A stretch of 64,000 nt of DNA from Alistipes senegalensis (GCA_023664045.1 JAMPGH010000001.1:1034169-1098168), one strand, 5' to 3'. Shown: positions 52,025-61,414, counted from the stretch's first letter. The notes: generated by a model from the letters alone, not told the origin. Numbers and translations are program-made.

Positions 52025-52977
52025 CGGGCGGGGAGGGTTTGATTCTCTTCGTCGGGAACGGGCGCGCGGAGGTCGTCGACGAAACACCAGCCCTCCTCGA
52101 CGGCGATCCACTGCTCGCGCCACGGCCGGAAAAGCACGGAGAACGTAGGGCCGGTGCCGGTCAGGTCGACTTCGGCTTTCGTATAGGCGTACATGCGATG
52201 CGTGCGGTCCACGACGACGAGCATCAGGGGCGACGAAGTAACCTCCATGCTGTAGAGGTCGCTGTCGGGAACGGCGTAGGCCGGAAAATCGGGCGACGTA
52301 CGGGTCTGTCCCGACGACTTGGAGGTGATTACACCGTCGACGGCATCCTCGTAGGAGGCGATGCGCCACTGGGCGGTGTCGACGCCGTAGGCGTAGATCT
52401 TGGGCGATTCGAGCGGTTCGGCCGCCCCCTCCTCGACGGACTGGACCCGGGCATCGACGAAGCAGTCGACCCGCGAAGGATCGACGTAGAAGTCGTTGCG
52501 GAAGGACCAGTTGCCGTTCTTGTAGGACGAACCGGTTTTCCACGGCTGGAAGAGGACCGAGACGGTGAGCATCGGGAGGTTTTCGCCGATCTGCTGCTGC
52601 GTATAGGCGTAGAGCCGGTCGAGGGGATCGACCACGACGACCATCTGCCACTCGCGATCGAGCGGCAGGCGGATCCACCCGTCGGCGCCGTAAGGCTCGG
52701 AGAGGGCCAGCGGCGCAGTCTCCTTCACCGCAGGGTCGGCTTTGGAGGTGATGATGCCGTTGAGTGCATCGTCGTAGGAAGCGACGGTCCATTCGGCGGT
52801 GTCGGCATCGCAGACGAAAGCCGTGGCATCGGGAACGACTGCCGGATTCCGATCGTCGGAGGTAAGCTGCCGGAGCGGCTTGACGACATAGGTCGTCCGG
52901 AACGCCACCTCTTTGAAACACGAGACCGCCGAGAGCACGAAGATCAGAAAGACTACTATGTAACTTACTTTTCGCAT
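52021..52977 (-). CDS. Lipoprotein of unknown function with internal duplication
   Basis: The protein has 318 residues, with a signal peptide and lipobox-like SAVSCFKE. Two related halves are clear: TAEWTVASYDDALNGIITSK and TAQWRIASYEDAVDGVITSK, each followed by VVVD, RxYAYT and a VLFxPW segment. I do not recognise the family. It overlaps folK by 13 bases and is coupled to the Ig-like lipoprotein gene, so a shared surface role is likely. Confidence 0.75.
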   Translation of the reverse strand: MRKVSYIVVFLIFVLSAVSCFKEVAFRTTYVVKPLRQLTSDDRNPAVVPDATAFVCDADTAEWTVASYDDALNGIITSKADPAVKETAPLALSEPYGADGWIRLPLDREWQMVVVVDPLDRLYAYTQQQIGENLPMLTVSVLFQPWKTGSSYKNGNWSFRNDFYVDPSRVDCFVDARVQSVEEGAAEPLESPKIYAYGVDTAQWRIASYEDAVDGVITSKSSGQTRTSPDFPAYAVPDSDLYSMEVTSSPLMLVVVDRTHRMYAYTKAEVDLTGTGPTFSVLFRPWREQWIAVEEGWCFVDDLRAPVPDEENQTLPAR

Positions 52978-53480
52978 GATCCGTTGTTTTGTTGCACCCG
53001 CAGCGCGTCGAGCATCTCCCCCACGGAACGTCCTGAAACGGGATGCCGGCGGCTGCGCATGATTTCGCAGAGAGGCGCCAGCGCGAACTCGCGCTCGGCC
53101 AGCCGGGGATGCGGCACGGTGAGGCGTTCGGTGTCGATCACCTCGTCGTCGTAGAAGAGGATGTCGATGTCGAGGGGCCTCGAGACATACGGGGCTCCGG
53201 TCCGGGCCTTTTCGACCGTTTCGGCGGCGCGGTTGCGCCCCAGCTCCCGCTCGATCGCCTGCACGGCGTCGAGTACTTCGAGGGGCGAGAGGTCGGTGGA
53301 GACCTCCAACGCCTGATTGGAGAATTTCGGCGCGTCGTCGAAGCCCCACGGTTCGCTTTCATAACGGTGCGAACAGCGCAGCACGGCCCCGATGCGGGCG
53401 TTGACGAGCTGCTGCGCGGTCTGGAGGGTCCGTTTCACGTCGCCCAGATTGCCACCGAGAAGAAGTGTTGCACGTGCCAT
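52965..53480 (-). CDS. folK: Hydroxymethyldihydropterin pyrophosphokinase
   Basis: The protein has 171 residues. The FolK motifs LLLGGNLGDVKRTLQTA and SRPLDIDILFYDDEVIDTER (metal-binding DIDILFYD) plus LTVPHPRLAEREFALAPL are all present. It catalyses the ATP-dependent step of folate biosynthesis before dihydropteroate synthase. It overlaps the upstream lipoprotein gene and follows holB by one base. Confidence 0.95.
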   Translation of the reverse strand: MARATLLLGGNLGDVKRTLQTAQQLVNARIGAVLRCSHRYESEPWGFDDAPKFSNQALEVSTDLSPLEVLDAVQAIERELGRNRAAETVEKARTGAPYVSRPLDIDILFYDDEVIDTERLTVPHPRLAEREFALAPLCEIMRSRRHPVSGRSVGEMLDALRVQQNNGSCEK

Positions 53481-53481
53481 A

Positions 53482-54627
53482 CTACAGATGCTTTATCAGT
53501 TTGCTCACCGCGAGGGCGAAATGGGTGAAGACGATGGTGGGGTTTCCGTTCTGCGAGATCTGGGCCGCGGCCGACTCGATCTGCGCGACGAGCGCTTCGA
53601 TGTTGCGCGAGTCGACGAACGGCGCGAACTTCGAGCAGAAAGCGAGCTCTTCGCCCCAAAGATAGCCGATCTGAGGAATTCCGGCGTGGAGCATGTAGCT
53701 TTCGCGCAGGAGCCGTGCGGCATCGAGCAGGAACGTCCGCTGCTGCTCGCGGGAGAGCTGGGCGGCCTCCTCGGCCCACGCGATCAATTCGAGATGCTTG
53801 TCGTTGTAGCTCAGGCGCATCAGGGAGCAGAACAACTCGAAGTTCTCGTGCCGCAGGGCGTCGTTCTCGCCGGCTGCCAAATGCTGCAGCTCCAACAGGC
53901 TGCCGCCGGCCAGCCGGGCCATGTTGCGGGCCTGCACCGGATCGGAAATCCCTTTTTCGACGGCGACGTGCTCCAGCACCTCGGGGGCGAGGCGGGGTAC
54001 GGCGACCTCCTGCGTACGCGACAGGATGGTCGGCAGCAGCCGGTCGGGACGCTCGGAGACCAGAATGAAGAGCGTCCGCTCCCAGGGCTCCTCCAGAATC
54101 TTGAGGATCTTGTTGGCGGCCTCCTCGTTCATCGCCTCGGGGAGCCACACGAGCATCGTCTTGTACTCGGCCTCGAAGCTTTTGAAGGAGAGCTTGCGGA
54201 TGATCTCGTCGGCCTCGCGGGCCGAAATCATCCCTTTGAGGGTCTTGCCCAGATCGAGCCGGTCGTACCAGTCCTGCGGTGCGACATATCCCTTGCGCTC
54301 GGCGAAAAGCTCGCGGAACCGCGGGAGGAATTCGTCGCTGAGCATCGCTTCGCCGGACTTCTTGCCCTGCTTGTTGACCGGGAAAACCAGATGGAAGTCG
54401 GGATGGGCCAGCGCTGCGATCTGCCGGCAGTCGGGACACTCGCCGCACGAATCGCCGTCGTGGCGATGACGGCAGCACAGATATTGCACGTAGGCTACGG
54501 CCAATGCGAGGGCGCCGGCGCCGGCAGCTCCGGTGAAGAGCTGGGCATGGCTCACGCGGCCGGCATCGACCGACTGCGCCAGATGCCGCTTCAGCTCCTC
54601 CTGTCCTATGATCTCTGCGAAACGCAT
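53482..54627 (-). CDS. holB: DNA polymerase III subunit delta-prime
   Basis: The protein has 381 residues. The AAA+ fold starts with RFAEIIGQEELKRHLAQSVD. The P-loop is degenerate (TGAAGAGALALAVAY, no GKS/T), as is usual for delta-prime, the non-ATPase wrench of the clamp loader. The zinc-binding cysteines are in CCRHRHDGDSCGECPDC. The arginine-type block TLFILVSERPDRLLPTILSR follows. Its ATG precedes the flippase stop by only a few bases. Confidence 0.9.
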   Translation of the reverse strand: MRFAEIIGQEELKRHLAQSVDAGRVSHAQLFTGAAGAGALALAVAYVQYLCCRHRHDGDSCGECPDCRQIAALAHPDFHLVFPVNKQGKKSGEAMLSDEFLPRFRELFAERKGYVAPQDWYDRLDLGKTLKGMISAREADEIIRKLSFKSFEAEYKTMLVWLPEAMNEEAANKILKILEEPWERTLFILVSERPDRLLPTILSRTQEVAVPRLAPEVLEHVAVEKGISDPVQARNMARLAGGSLLELQHLAAGENDALRHENFELFCSLMRLSYNDKHLELIAWAEEAAQLSREQQRTFLLDAARLLRESYMLHAGIPQIGYLWGEELAFCSKFAPFVDSRNIEALVAQIESAAAQISQNGNPTIVFTHFALAVSKLIKHL

Positions 54628-54631
54628 TCGT

Positions 54632-56101
54632 TTATTTTCTTTTCAGAATCGCCTGCAACAAAGCCTTGACGTCGATCCGCTCGCGCCGCACGAGGTAGCA
54701 GGCATAGACCGCGAACAACACGATATCGAACGCATACCCCGCGAACATATTGTCCGTGAGGGATGTCAAAAATTCGGCCACGAAGAAGACGCCCAGCGCG
54801 ACGACGACGTATTCGCCGATGCGTCCCCATTCGTAAGGCGTCGGGAAGAACCGCCGGTTGAGCCACCAGCTCACGGCCACCATCGCCGTTTCGCTCGCCA
54901 GCCGGGCCCACGCGGCGCCGTAATACCCCCACATCGGGATGAACCAAACTCCGAAAACGAGCATGGCGACCAGCCCCGAACCGGTAACGACGATCGCCAG
55001 CGACGTCCGCTCCTCGCGCTTGTACCAGAACGAGAGGTTGAGCCACACCCCGGCCAGCACGTTGGCGCCGAGGACCACGGGCAGGATGCAGATTCCCTCG
55101 CGGAAATCGCGGCCTACGATCAGAGCGAACAAGTCGCGGAACAGGGCGATGCCCAAAAAGATGAGCATCGAGGCCATGACATAGTATTTCAGCGCCGCGG
55201 CGTTCATCTCCACGAAGTCGGACTTCTTGAAACTGGAGAGGAAGAAGGGTTCGGCCGCCAGCCGGTACATCTGATAGAAAAGCATCATCACGACGGCGAT
55301 TTTGGCGATAGCTCCGTAGACGCCCAGCTGGGCCATCGCCCCGGTCGGTACGAGGTACTTGATGAGCTGCCGGTCGATGAACTCGTTGGCCGTGCCGGCG
55401 AGCCCGCCGATCAGGAGCGGCAGCGAATAGACGAAGATCGCGGCGAGCAATGCCCGGTCGATGCGAGGCACGGTGCGGTCGACGGTCGCAAGCATGGCGA
55501 ACCACGTTACGACGCTGGCGGCCAGATTGGCGACGAAGACCCACCCGACCCCGAATTCCGAGGCGAACAGTCCGGCGGCACCGAAAGCGAAGGCCAGCAC
55601 AACGTTCAAAACGACGTTGAGGGCTTTGATCGCGACGAAGGTCAGCGCCCGGCCCTGCTCGCGCAGTCGCGAAAAGGGAATGCAGGCCCACACGTCGAAG
55701 AGGACGATGGCTCCGACCCAGATCACGTAGTCGGGATGAGCGACGTAGGCATCGCCCATCGCCCGGGACACCGGAGCACGGAACGCCACGATCAGCACGA
55801 AGAAGAGGAATGCCGCCAGAGAGGTTATGCCCCACGTCGTGGCGAACAGGCGCCGCTTGGCGGCCGCCACGTCGCCTCCGGCTTCGTCGGCGCGGGCGGA
55901 AAAGCGGAAATAGCCGGATTCCATACCCATCGTCAGGAGCGTGAGGGCCAGCGGAATAAGGGCATAGACGTCGGTAACGATGCCGTAGGTCTCCTGCCCG
56001 AACACACGGGTGTAGTAGGGCGTGAGCAGGTAGCTCAGGAACCTTACTACAATGGTGCTGATGCCGTAAACGGCAGTCTGTCGGGCCAACTTTTCGAGCA
56101 T
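54632..56101 (-). CDS. Polysaccharide/oligosaccharide flippase (MATE-like)
   Basis: A 489-residue protein with about fourteen membrane helices. It begins MLEKLARQTAVYGISTIVVR and has repeated helix pairs typical of the PST/MVF-type Wzx exporters, which flip lipid-linked sugars across the inner membrane. An upstream in-frame TTG would give a longer start but falls in the -7 box of the repeat promoter, so the ATG at 56101 is chosen. No sugar-transferase cluster is adjacent. Confidence 0.9.
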   Translation of the reverse strand: MLEKLARQTAVYGISTIVVRFLSYLLTPYYTRVFGQETYGIVTDVYALIPLALTLLTMGMESGYFRFSARADEAGGDVAAAKRRLFATTWGITSLAAFLFFVLIVAFRAPVSRAMGDAYVAHPDYVIWVGAIVLFDVWACIPFSRLREQGRALTFVAIKALNVVLNVVLAFAFGAAGLFASEFGVGWVFVANLAASVVTWFAMLATVDRTVPRIDRALLAAIFVYSLPLLIGGLAGTANEFIDRQLIKYLVPTGAMAQLGVYGAIAKIAVVMMLFYQMYRLAAEPFFLSSFKKSDFVEMNAAALKYYVMASMLIFLGIALFRDLFALIVGRDFREGICILPVVLGANVLAGVWLNLSFWYKREERTSLAIVVTGSGLVAMLVFGVWFIPMWGYYGAAWARLASETAMVAVSWWLNRRFFPTPYEWGRIGEYVVVALGVFFVAEFLTSLTDNMFAGYAFDIVLFAVYACYLVRRERIDVKALLQAILKRK

Positions 56102-56111
56102 GGGAAACGGA

Positions 56112-56183
56112 TAACTCGACAAAGATACGAAGAGCCGAGGGCAATGCCAAATTTATTTGAGCATTGCCGAGACCGAAGTATCT
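56112..56183 (-). repeat. 72-base palindromic repeat with embedded promoter, copy 2
   Basis: This is the reverse complement, by eye identical over 72 bases, of 15928-15999. It lies 11 bases upstream of the flippase ATG. Confidence 0.85.
56120..56151 (-). promoter_or_regulatory. Consensus promoter of the flippase gene
   Basis: On the minus strand TTTG (56151-56148), 20 bases, then TATCTTTG (56127-56120) match the consensus exactly. The predicted transcription start is near 56113, about 12 bases before the ATG at 56101. Confidence 0.8.
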
Positions 56184-56345
56184 TCGACGAAGTCAAAGAT
56201 ACGAATAAGCCGAGCGCAGAAACAAGCGATAGCTTAGTTATGCTGAGACGGAGTATCTTCGATGAAATCAAAGATCCGACTAAGCCGGGCTTCGTGCCGA
56301 ATTTATTCAAGCGAGAGTATCTTCGGCAAAGCCAAAAATACGAAA
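56178..56345. repeat. Tandem degenerate promoter-like units
   Basis: Three units begin near 56178, 56250 and 56317. Each starts GTATCTTCG and has a palindromic partner AAAGATAC or a decayed form of it. On the minus strand they read TATCTTTGACTTCG, GATCTTTG and TATTTTTG, like -7 boxes. No gene is seen between the flippase and the DUF3467 gene, so these units fill most of that gap. Confidence 0.55.
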
Positions 56346-56499
56346 AACATGGCGAACCGGTGCCGGGGATTCCGAAAAAGACGCGGAGCCTCTCCGAAAA
56401 GTGGGATATGTTGATAAAATATCGAAAACTTTGGCTTCCGACTTGTATAACGGGTGTCGGAAACGGATACTTTTGTAGTTGCAATCATTCCGGAAGCCT

Positions 56500-56805
56500 A
56501 TGGCAGAGATGAAACAATTCGGGCTCGATATCGAGCTGGACGAGCAGGTGGCTCAGGGGCACTACTCCAATCTGGCCATCATATCCCACTCCACTTCGGA
56601 GTTCATCATCGATTTCGCGACCGTGCTGCCGGGGGTGCAGAAGGCCCGCGTCAAGAGCCGCATCATCCTCACTCCCGAGCATGCCAAGCGGCTGCTGCGC
56701 TCGCTGCAGGACAACATCGTGCGCTACGAAAGCAATGTCGGCAAGATCGAAATTCCTTCGCCCCAGCAGGCGCCCGATGCCGGGCCCAAGATGGGAGAAG
56801 CGTAA
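56500..56805 (+). CDS. DUF3467-family protein
   Basis: The protein has 101 residues. The DUF3467 pattern is GHYSNLAIISHSTSEFIIDF, then FATVLPGVQKARVKSRIILT and PEHAKRLLRSLQDNIVRYE. The function is unknown. A -7-like TACTTTTG (56468-56475) stands 24 bases upstream. The gene is a single unit and ends at a strong hairpin. Confidence 0.88.
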   Translation: MAEMKQFGLDIELDEQVAQGHYSNLAIISHSTSEFIIDFATVLPGVQKARVKSRIILTPEHAKRLLRSLQDNIVRYESNVGKIEIPSPQQAPDAGPKMGEA

Positions 56806-56842
56806 CGAAAAAGGGAGCCGGAAGGTTCCCTTTTTTCGTTAG
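56803..56842. terminator. Terminator after the DUF3467 gene
   Basis: TAACGAAAAAGGGA pairs with its complement TTCCCTTTTTTCGTTA (one extra base) around a loop of about nine bases. T-runs lie in the right arm. The right arm reaches the MITE-like element. Confidence 0.75.
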
Positions 56843-56843
56843 A

Positions 56844-57030
56844 CGATTATATACCTTGATGTATCGACCATCAGGAAAGTAAATAGTTTCGGCTTTCCGA
56901 CCGAAGTCCCCTCCGAGGAGGGGATTTAGGGGAGGGTCAGACCTGAATACGCGGCCTTTAGCCGCGAACTACACCGGTCGGATTTGAAAATAAGGGGCAA
57001 TAAACACTGGTACATCAAAGTATATAATCG
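56844..57030. repeat. MITE-like element, copy 2 (187 bases)
   Basis: The ends are CGATTATATACCTTGATGTA and TACATCAAAGTATATAATCG, inverted repeats with one mismatch. Two bases outside are the near-direct repeats TTTCGTTA (left) and TTTTGTTA (right), 7 of 8 identical. The interior matches the other copy in reverse orientation but without its extra 74 bases. No protein-coding frame is credible. The region 57031-57117 is a short AT-rich stretch with nothing else recognised. Confidence 0.8.
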
Positions 57031-57117
57031 GGTTTTGTTATTTCCGATCAGGAGAATTGTTTTTCTCCGATGAATCATCCGACCGGAGTACTCTCCCCGA
57101 TTCTTAATTCCGGCGTT

Positions 57118-58407
57118 TCATAACGCCTCCGCCACCACGTAGGTGCTGCCGCCGATGAAGATCAGATCGTCGGGTGCGGCCAGCTCGCGGGCCCGGGCCA
57201 ATGCTTCGGGGACCGTGCCCACGGTCTCGCCCTGCAGACCGTAGATCGCCGCTTTGGCAGCCAGCTCGGCCGCCGGCAGCGCACGGTGGCTTTGGGCCGC
57301 CGTGAAGAGGTAGTGCGCATCCCGCGGCAGGAGCGGCAGAATATGCGCCAGATTCTTGTCGCGCACGAATCCCATGACGCAGTAGCGTTTTTTGCAGGGC
57401 GTGGCCTTGAGTTGTTCGGCCACGTAGGCGATGCCGTGGGCGTTATGTCCCGTGTCGCAGATGGTGAGCGGCGCTTCGGCGATCCGCTGCCAGCGTCCTT
57501 GCAGCGAGGTGAGGGCCGCCGCATGCCGGACTCCCTCCAGAAAGGCGCGGCGCGAGATGGTGAGCGGCGTCTCCTCGTGCAGGAAGTCGATGGCCGCGGA
57601 GGCGGTTACGATGTTGCGGCGTTGATAGTTGCCCGCCAGATCGAGTTGTACGTCGTAGAGGCGGTTGTCGCGGGTGCGGCGGATGCGGAAAAGCTGTCCC
57701 TGCTCGTTGTCCTGCTGCTGTTCGCACAAGAATGTCCGTTCGGCATAGATCACCTTCGATTTGTTGGCTGCGGCCGCCTGCTCGATCACCGGGTCGTAGC
57801 GGGGATCACTCTCGCCGATCACCACCGGAATGCTCTTCTTGACGATGCCCGCCTTTTCGGCGGCGATCTTCTGCAGCGTGTCGCCCAAGAGATCGGTATG
57901 TTCCAGTCCCACGTTGGTGATGACGCTCAGGATCGGTACGATGATGTTCGTGGCGTCGAGCCGGCCGCCCAGTCCCGTCTCGATCACCGCCACTTCGACG
58001 TCGCTTTGCGCAAAATAGTCGAACGCCATCGCCGCGGTCATTTCGAAGAACGAGAGATCCAGTTCGACCATCTTGTCGTGGTGCTTGTCCACGAAGTTGA
58101 CCACCTTCTGCTTGGGAATCATCTCGCCGTCGACGCGGATGCGTTCTCGGAAGTCCTGCAGGTGGGGCGAGGTGAAGAGCCCCGTGCGGTAGCCCGCCTG
58201 CTGAAGCACCGACGCGACGATATGCGACACGGATCCCTTGCCGTTGGTGCCGGCCACGTGGATCGTGAAGAAGTTGCGCTGGGGGTTTCCCATGTGGCGG
58301 CAGAACGCGGCGATGCGCTCCAGTCCCGGTTTGTAGGCCGTGGCGCCTTTGGTTTCGTAGGCGGGCAGGGCCTGGAAGAGGAATTCGAGGGTCTGGGAGT
58401 AGTTCAT
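57118..58407 (-). CDS. folC: Bifunctional folylpolyglutamate/dihydrofolate synthase
   Basis: The protein has 429 residues. The Mur-ligase-type ATP motif GTNGKGSVSHIVASVLQQAG and the block TGLFTSPHLQDFRERI are diagnostic. The Glu-type catalytic block VAVIETGLGGRLDATNI and TNVGLEHTDLLGDTL follow. It adds glutamate to folates in the cytosol. It ends 9 bases from lnt and belongs to the same leftward unit. Confidence 0.95.
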   Translation of the reverse strand: MNYSQTLEFLFQALPAYETKGATAYKPGLERIAAFCRHMGNPQRNFFTIHVAGTNGKGSVSHIVASVLQQAGYRTGLFTSPHLQDFRERIRVDGEMIPKQKVVNFVDKHHDKMVELDLSFFEMTAAMAFDYFAQSDVEVAVIETGLGGRLDATNIIVPILSVITNVGLEHTDLLGDTLQKIAAEKAGIVKKSIPVVIGESDPRYDPVIEQAAAANKSKVIYAERTFLCEQQQDNEQGQLFRIRRTRDNRLYDVQLDLAGNYQRRNIVTASAAIDFLHEETPLTISRRAFLEGVRHAAALTSLQGRWQRIAEAPLTICDTGHNAHGIAYVAEQLKATPCKKRYCVMGFVRDKNLAHILPLLPRDAHYLFTAAQSHRALPAAELAAKAAIYGLQGETVGTVPEALARARELAAPDDLIFIGGSTYVVAEAL

Positions 58408-58416
58408 AACCGAAGA

Positions 58417-59982
58417 TTATTGTACGAGGTAGTTTCGTTTCTTGACCCGGTAGGCGACGAAGTAGAGTACCGAAAGCAGGAGCACGTATTCGGCGATGCG
58501 GCCTATGTAGTCGCCGTAGCGGGTGTAGAAGGTCTTTCGCGTGTTGAGCGGTACGGAAGCCGAGATCGTGCCGCGCGCTTCCCAGCCGAGGGTTTCGCCC
58601 ACGTCGCCGCGCGCCGAGATGAATCCCGAACGTCCCGTGTTGGCCGAGCGGGCGATGGCCCGGCGGTGTTCGACGGCCCGCAGCCGCGAGATCGTGAAAA
58701 GATGACGGTAGCCCGGTGTGTCGCCCCACCAGCCGTCGTTGGAGATGATGGCCATGAACTGAGCCCCGCGACGCACGAAATCGCCGTAGAAGTCGCCGTA
58801 GAGACCTTCGTAGCAGATCGCCGGACCGACGGCGATGCCCTCGTGCGTGAAGGCCGTGCCGTGCTGTCCCACGCCGATCTGCCCCAGCGTGCCGCCCAGA
58901 TCGATCACCAGAAATTCGAGCCATTCGAAGAGCCACGGCATCGGGGTCTTCTCCACGCCGATCACCAGCCGGCCCTTGCGGTGCAGCTGACGACGGCCGG
59001 CCGAGTCGAGCCCCAGCGCCGCATTGAAAATGTCGTAGTAGCCGCGGCCGTCGGAGTAGGGGCGTGCCGTGCGGTTCTGCATGCCCGCCGGGTAGTTGCG
59101 CACGGTGTTGGCTCCCGTAACGAGTAGCGCTCCGGGGATGCGGCGGCGCAGCGTGTCGAGGAGTTCATCGAGAAATTCTCCGGCGATCGCCGGTTCGCGA
59201 TAGTAGCCCGGCAGCGCCGTCTCGGGCAGCAGCACGAACTGTGCGTCGGCCGGCACCTGCGTCAGCAGGTCGACGATGTTGCGTTCCTGCCGCCGGGCAT
59301 CGCTGTGGAACTTGTCGTAGCAATCCACATCGGGCTGGACGATCGTTACGCGGGCCGTTCCCTCGTCGGGCTGCCGCCACGAAAACCAGATGCCGAGCGA
59401 GATGCCGATCGGCACGAGCAGCATGCACCCGGCGGCGGCCCAGCGGCGGACGTCGCGGCGGGCCTGCCACGCTTCGAAGAAGAGGATGTTGCACACGAGC
59501 ACCCACAGCGATCCGCCGAAAACTCCCGTGTATTCGTACCACTGCACGGCCCATACGTCGTGCGAAAATCCGTTGCCCAGAATGAGCCACGGCCATGAAA
59601 ATTCGCCTACGGTATACCAGTATTCGGTGGCGATCCACGCCGCGACGAGCACGGTGTAGGCCAGCGCTTTCGGGGCTCTCTTCGCGACGGTGAAGTAGAG
59701 CATGAAAGCGATCAGATTCAGCGTCGTGGAGGCCAGCGTCGCCGCGACGGGTCCTACCGGCGTAGCATACCAGATCCACCAGATCGTCGCGGCGTTCCAT
59801 AGGGCGAACGCGAGGGTCGCCCAGCCCAGCATGCGCCGCCACGAGCGGCGCGAGGCATCGTAGGTCGAAGCGATCCACAGCAGCGGTACGAGGGCGAAAG
59901 GAAGCGTCAGTCCCGAAAGGGAGAGCCATCCCCCCGAGAGGAGAAGCACCGAACCGATGACCGCCGCGATTTTACGAGACAT
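58417..59982 (-). CDS. lnt: Apolipoprotein N-acyltransferase
   Basis: The protein has 521 residues. There are about seven N-terminal hydrophobic segments and a periplasmic nitrilase domain with the catalytic Glu in VLLPETALPGY, Lys in HRKGRLVIGVEK and Cys in GPAICYEGLYGDF. It adds the third acyl chain to lipoproteins at the inner membrane. A consensus promoter lies upstream. Confidence 0.93.
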   Translation of the reverse strand: MSRKIAAVIGSVLLLSGGWLSLSGLTLPFALVPLLWIASTYDASRRSWRRMLGWATLAFALWNAATIWWIWYATPVGPVAATLASTTLNLIAFMLYFTVAKRAPKALAYTVLVAAWIATEYWYTVGEFSWPWLILGNGFSHDVWAVQWYEYTGVFGGSLWVLVCNILFFEAWQARRDVRRWAAAGCMLLVPIGISLGIWFSWRQPDEGTARVTIVQPDVDCYDKFHSDARRQERNIVDLLTQVPADAQFVLLPETALPGYYREPAIAGEFLDELLDTLRRRIPGALLVTGANTVRNYPAGMQNRTARPYSDGRGYYDIFNAALGLDSAGRRQLHRKGRLVIGVEKTPMPWLFEWLEFLVIDLGGTLGQIGVGQHGTAFTHEGIAVGPAICYEGLYGDFYGDFVRRGAQFMAIISNDGWWGDTPGYRHLFTISRLRAVEHRRAIARSANTGRSGFISARGDVGETLGWEARGTISASVPLNTRKTFYTRYGDYIGRIAEYVLLLSVLYFVAYRVKKRNYLVQ

Positions 59983-60004
59983 GAAGGATCTTTTTTATCC
60001 GTCG

Positions 60005-60035
60005 CAAATGTAGTCAAACGGCGGCACATTTCAAA
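60005..60035 (-). promoter_or_regulatory. Consensus promoter of lnt-folC
   Basis: On the minus strand TTTG (60035-60032), 19 bases, then TACATTTG (60012-60005) match the consensus. It lies 23 bases upstream of the lnt ATG. Confidence 0.8.
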
Positions 60036-60283
60036 CAGAATGGAAACGAAAGATTTTTCGTGCCGCCGTTTTCCGATCCGGGGTCCCGGAACTCTGGGCG
60101 TCGCGGCCCCTGCGTTCGGGGACGGAGATCCGAAAAATCGGGATTCGGGACGGGAATCCGGAGAACAAAGTCGGGAAAAATCGCGGGATCTGCGAAAAAA
60201 TGGTTATATTTACCCGATTATTCGACGCCTCGGGCCGGGAGGCCCCGCCCGCTATGACCGGAACAACCTAAACATTCCATACT

Positions 60284-61414
60284 ATGAACACACAACTCAT
60301 CGTCGACAAGTTCGAGGAGCTTTACGGCCCGGGAGCCGAGCTTTTCGCATCGCCCGGCCGCATCAACCTGATCGGCGAACATACCGACTACAACGGGGGA
60401 TTCGTCTTCCCCGGCGCCGTCGACAAGGGCATCGTCGCCGCCATTCGGCTCAACGGTACGGAGCGCATGCGCGCCTATGCCCTCGATCTGGGCGAAAGCT
60501 CCGAATTCGGGCTCGGCGAGGAGGACAAACCCGCCGAGGCGTGGGCCTGCTACCTCTTCGGCGTCTGCCGCGAGATTATCAAACGGGGCGGCCGAATCGG
60601 CGGTTTCGACACGGTGTTCTCGGGCGACGTGCCCTTAGGTGCCGGCATGTCGTCGTCGGCCGCGCTGGAGTCGACCTACGCCTTCGCGCTCGACGAGTTG
60701 TACGCCTGCGGCATCGACAAGTTCGAGCTGGCGCGCATCGGCCAGTCCACCGAACACAACTACTGCGGCGTCAACTGCGGCATCATGGATCAGTTCGCCT
60801 CGGTCTTCGGCAAGAAAGGGTGCCTCATGCGGCTCGACTGCCGCTCGATGGAGTTCGAATACTTCCCGTTCGATCCGAAAGGCTACCGGCTGATGTTGGT
60901 CGATTCGCGCGTGAAGCACGAGCTGGTCGGTACGCCCTACAACGACCGGCGCGCCTCCTGCGAACGGGTGGCGAAGGTGCTGGGGCAGGAGTTCCTGCGC
61001 GGCGCCACGATGGAGCGGCTCGATGCGATCCGCGATCGGATCTCCGACGAGGATTACAAGCGCGCCCGCTATGTCGTGGGCGAGGAGCGCCGCGTGCTCG
61101 ACGTCTGCGACGCTCTGCAGCGGGGCGACTACGAAACCGTCGGCCACCGCATGTACGAAACCCACTGGGGCATGTCGGAGGACTACGAAGTGTCGTGCGA
61201 GGAACTCGATTTCCTGGTCCGTGTGGCCGAGGAGTGTGGCGTAACCGGCTCGCGCATCATGGGCGGCGGCTTCGGCGGCTGCACGATCAATCTGGTCCGC
61301 GAGGAGCTTTACGACCGCTTCGTCGCCGAGGCGAAAAAGCGCTTCGCCGAAAAATACGGCCATGAGCCGCAGATCTACGATGTAGTCATTTCCGACGGCG
61401 CGCGTCGGTTGTAG
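60284..61414 (+). CDS. galK: Galactokinase
   Basis: The protein has 376 residues. The GHMP motifs are GRINLIGEHTDYNGGFVFPG (galactose signature), PLGAGMSSSAALESTYAFA (ATP loop) and GSRIMGGGFGGCTINLV (motif 3). It phosphorylates galactose to galactose-1-phosphate in the Leloir pathway. The 5' leader of about 300 bases from the lnt promoter is mostly GC-rich with a TATATTTA-like site near 60206; no other gene is seen there. Confidence 0.96.
   Translation: MNTQLIVDKFEELYGPGAELFASPGRINLIGEHTDYNGGFVFPGAVDKGIVAAIRLNGTERMRAYALDLGESSEFGLGEEDKPAEAWACYLFGVCREIIKRGGRIGGFDTVFSGDVPLGAGMSSSAALESTYAFALDELYACGIDKFELARIGQSTEHNYCGVNCGIMDQFASVFGKKGCLMRLDCRSMEFEYFPFDPKGYRLMLVDSRVKHELVGTPYNDRRASCERVAKVLGQEFLRGATMERLDAIRDRISDEDYKRARYVVGEERRVLDVCDALQRGDYETVGHRMYETHWGMSEDYEVSCEELDFLVRVAEECGVTGSRIMGGGFGGCTINLVREELYDRFVAEAKKRFAEKYGHEPQIYDVVISDGARRL

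Noticed and set aside
56102-56122. Upstream TTG start for the flippase
   Set aside because: It falls in the -7 box of the promoter repeat, so it could not be transcribed from that promoter.
15928-56183. A 40-kb invertible segment between the two 72-base repeats
   Set aside because: Only the inverted copies are seen; there is no evidence in one assembled sequence that inversion occurs. It is mentioned as a test, not claimed as a feature.
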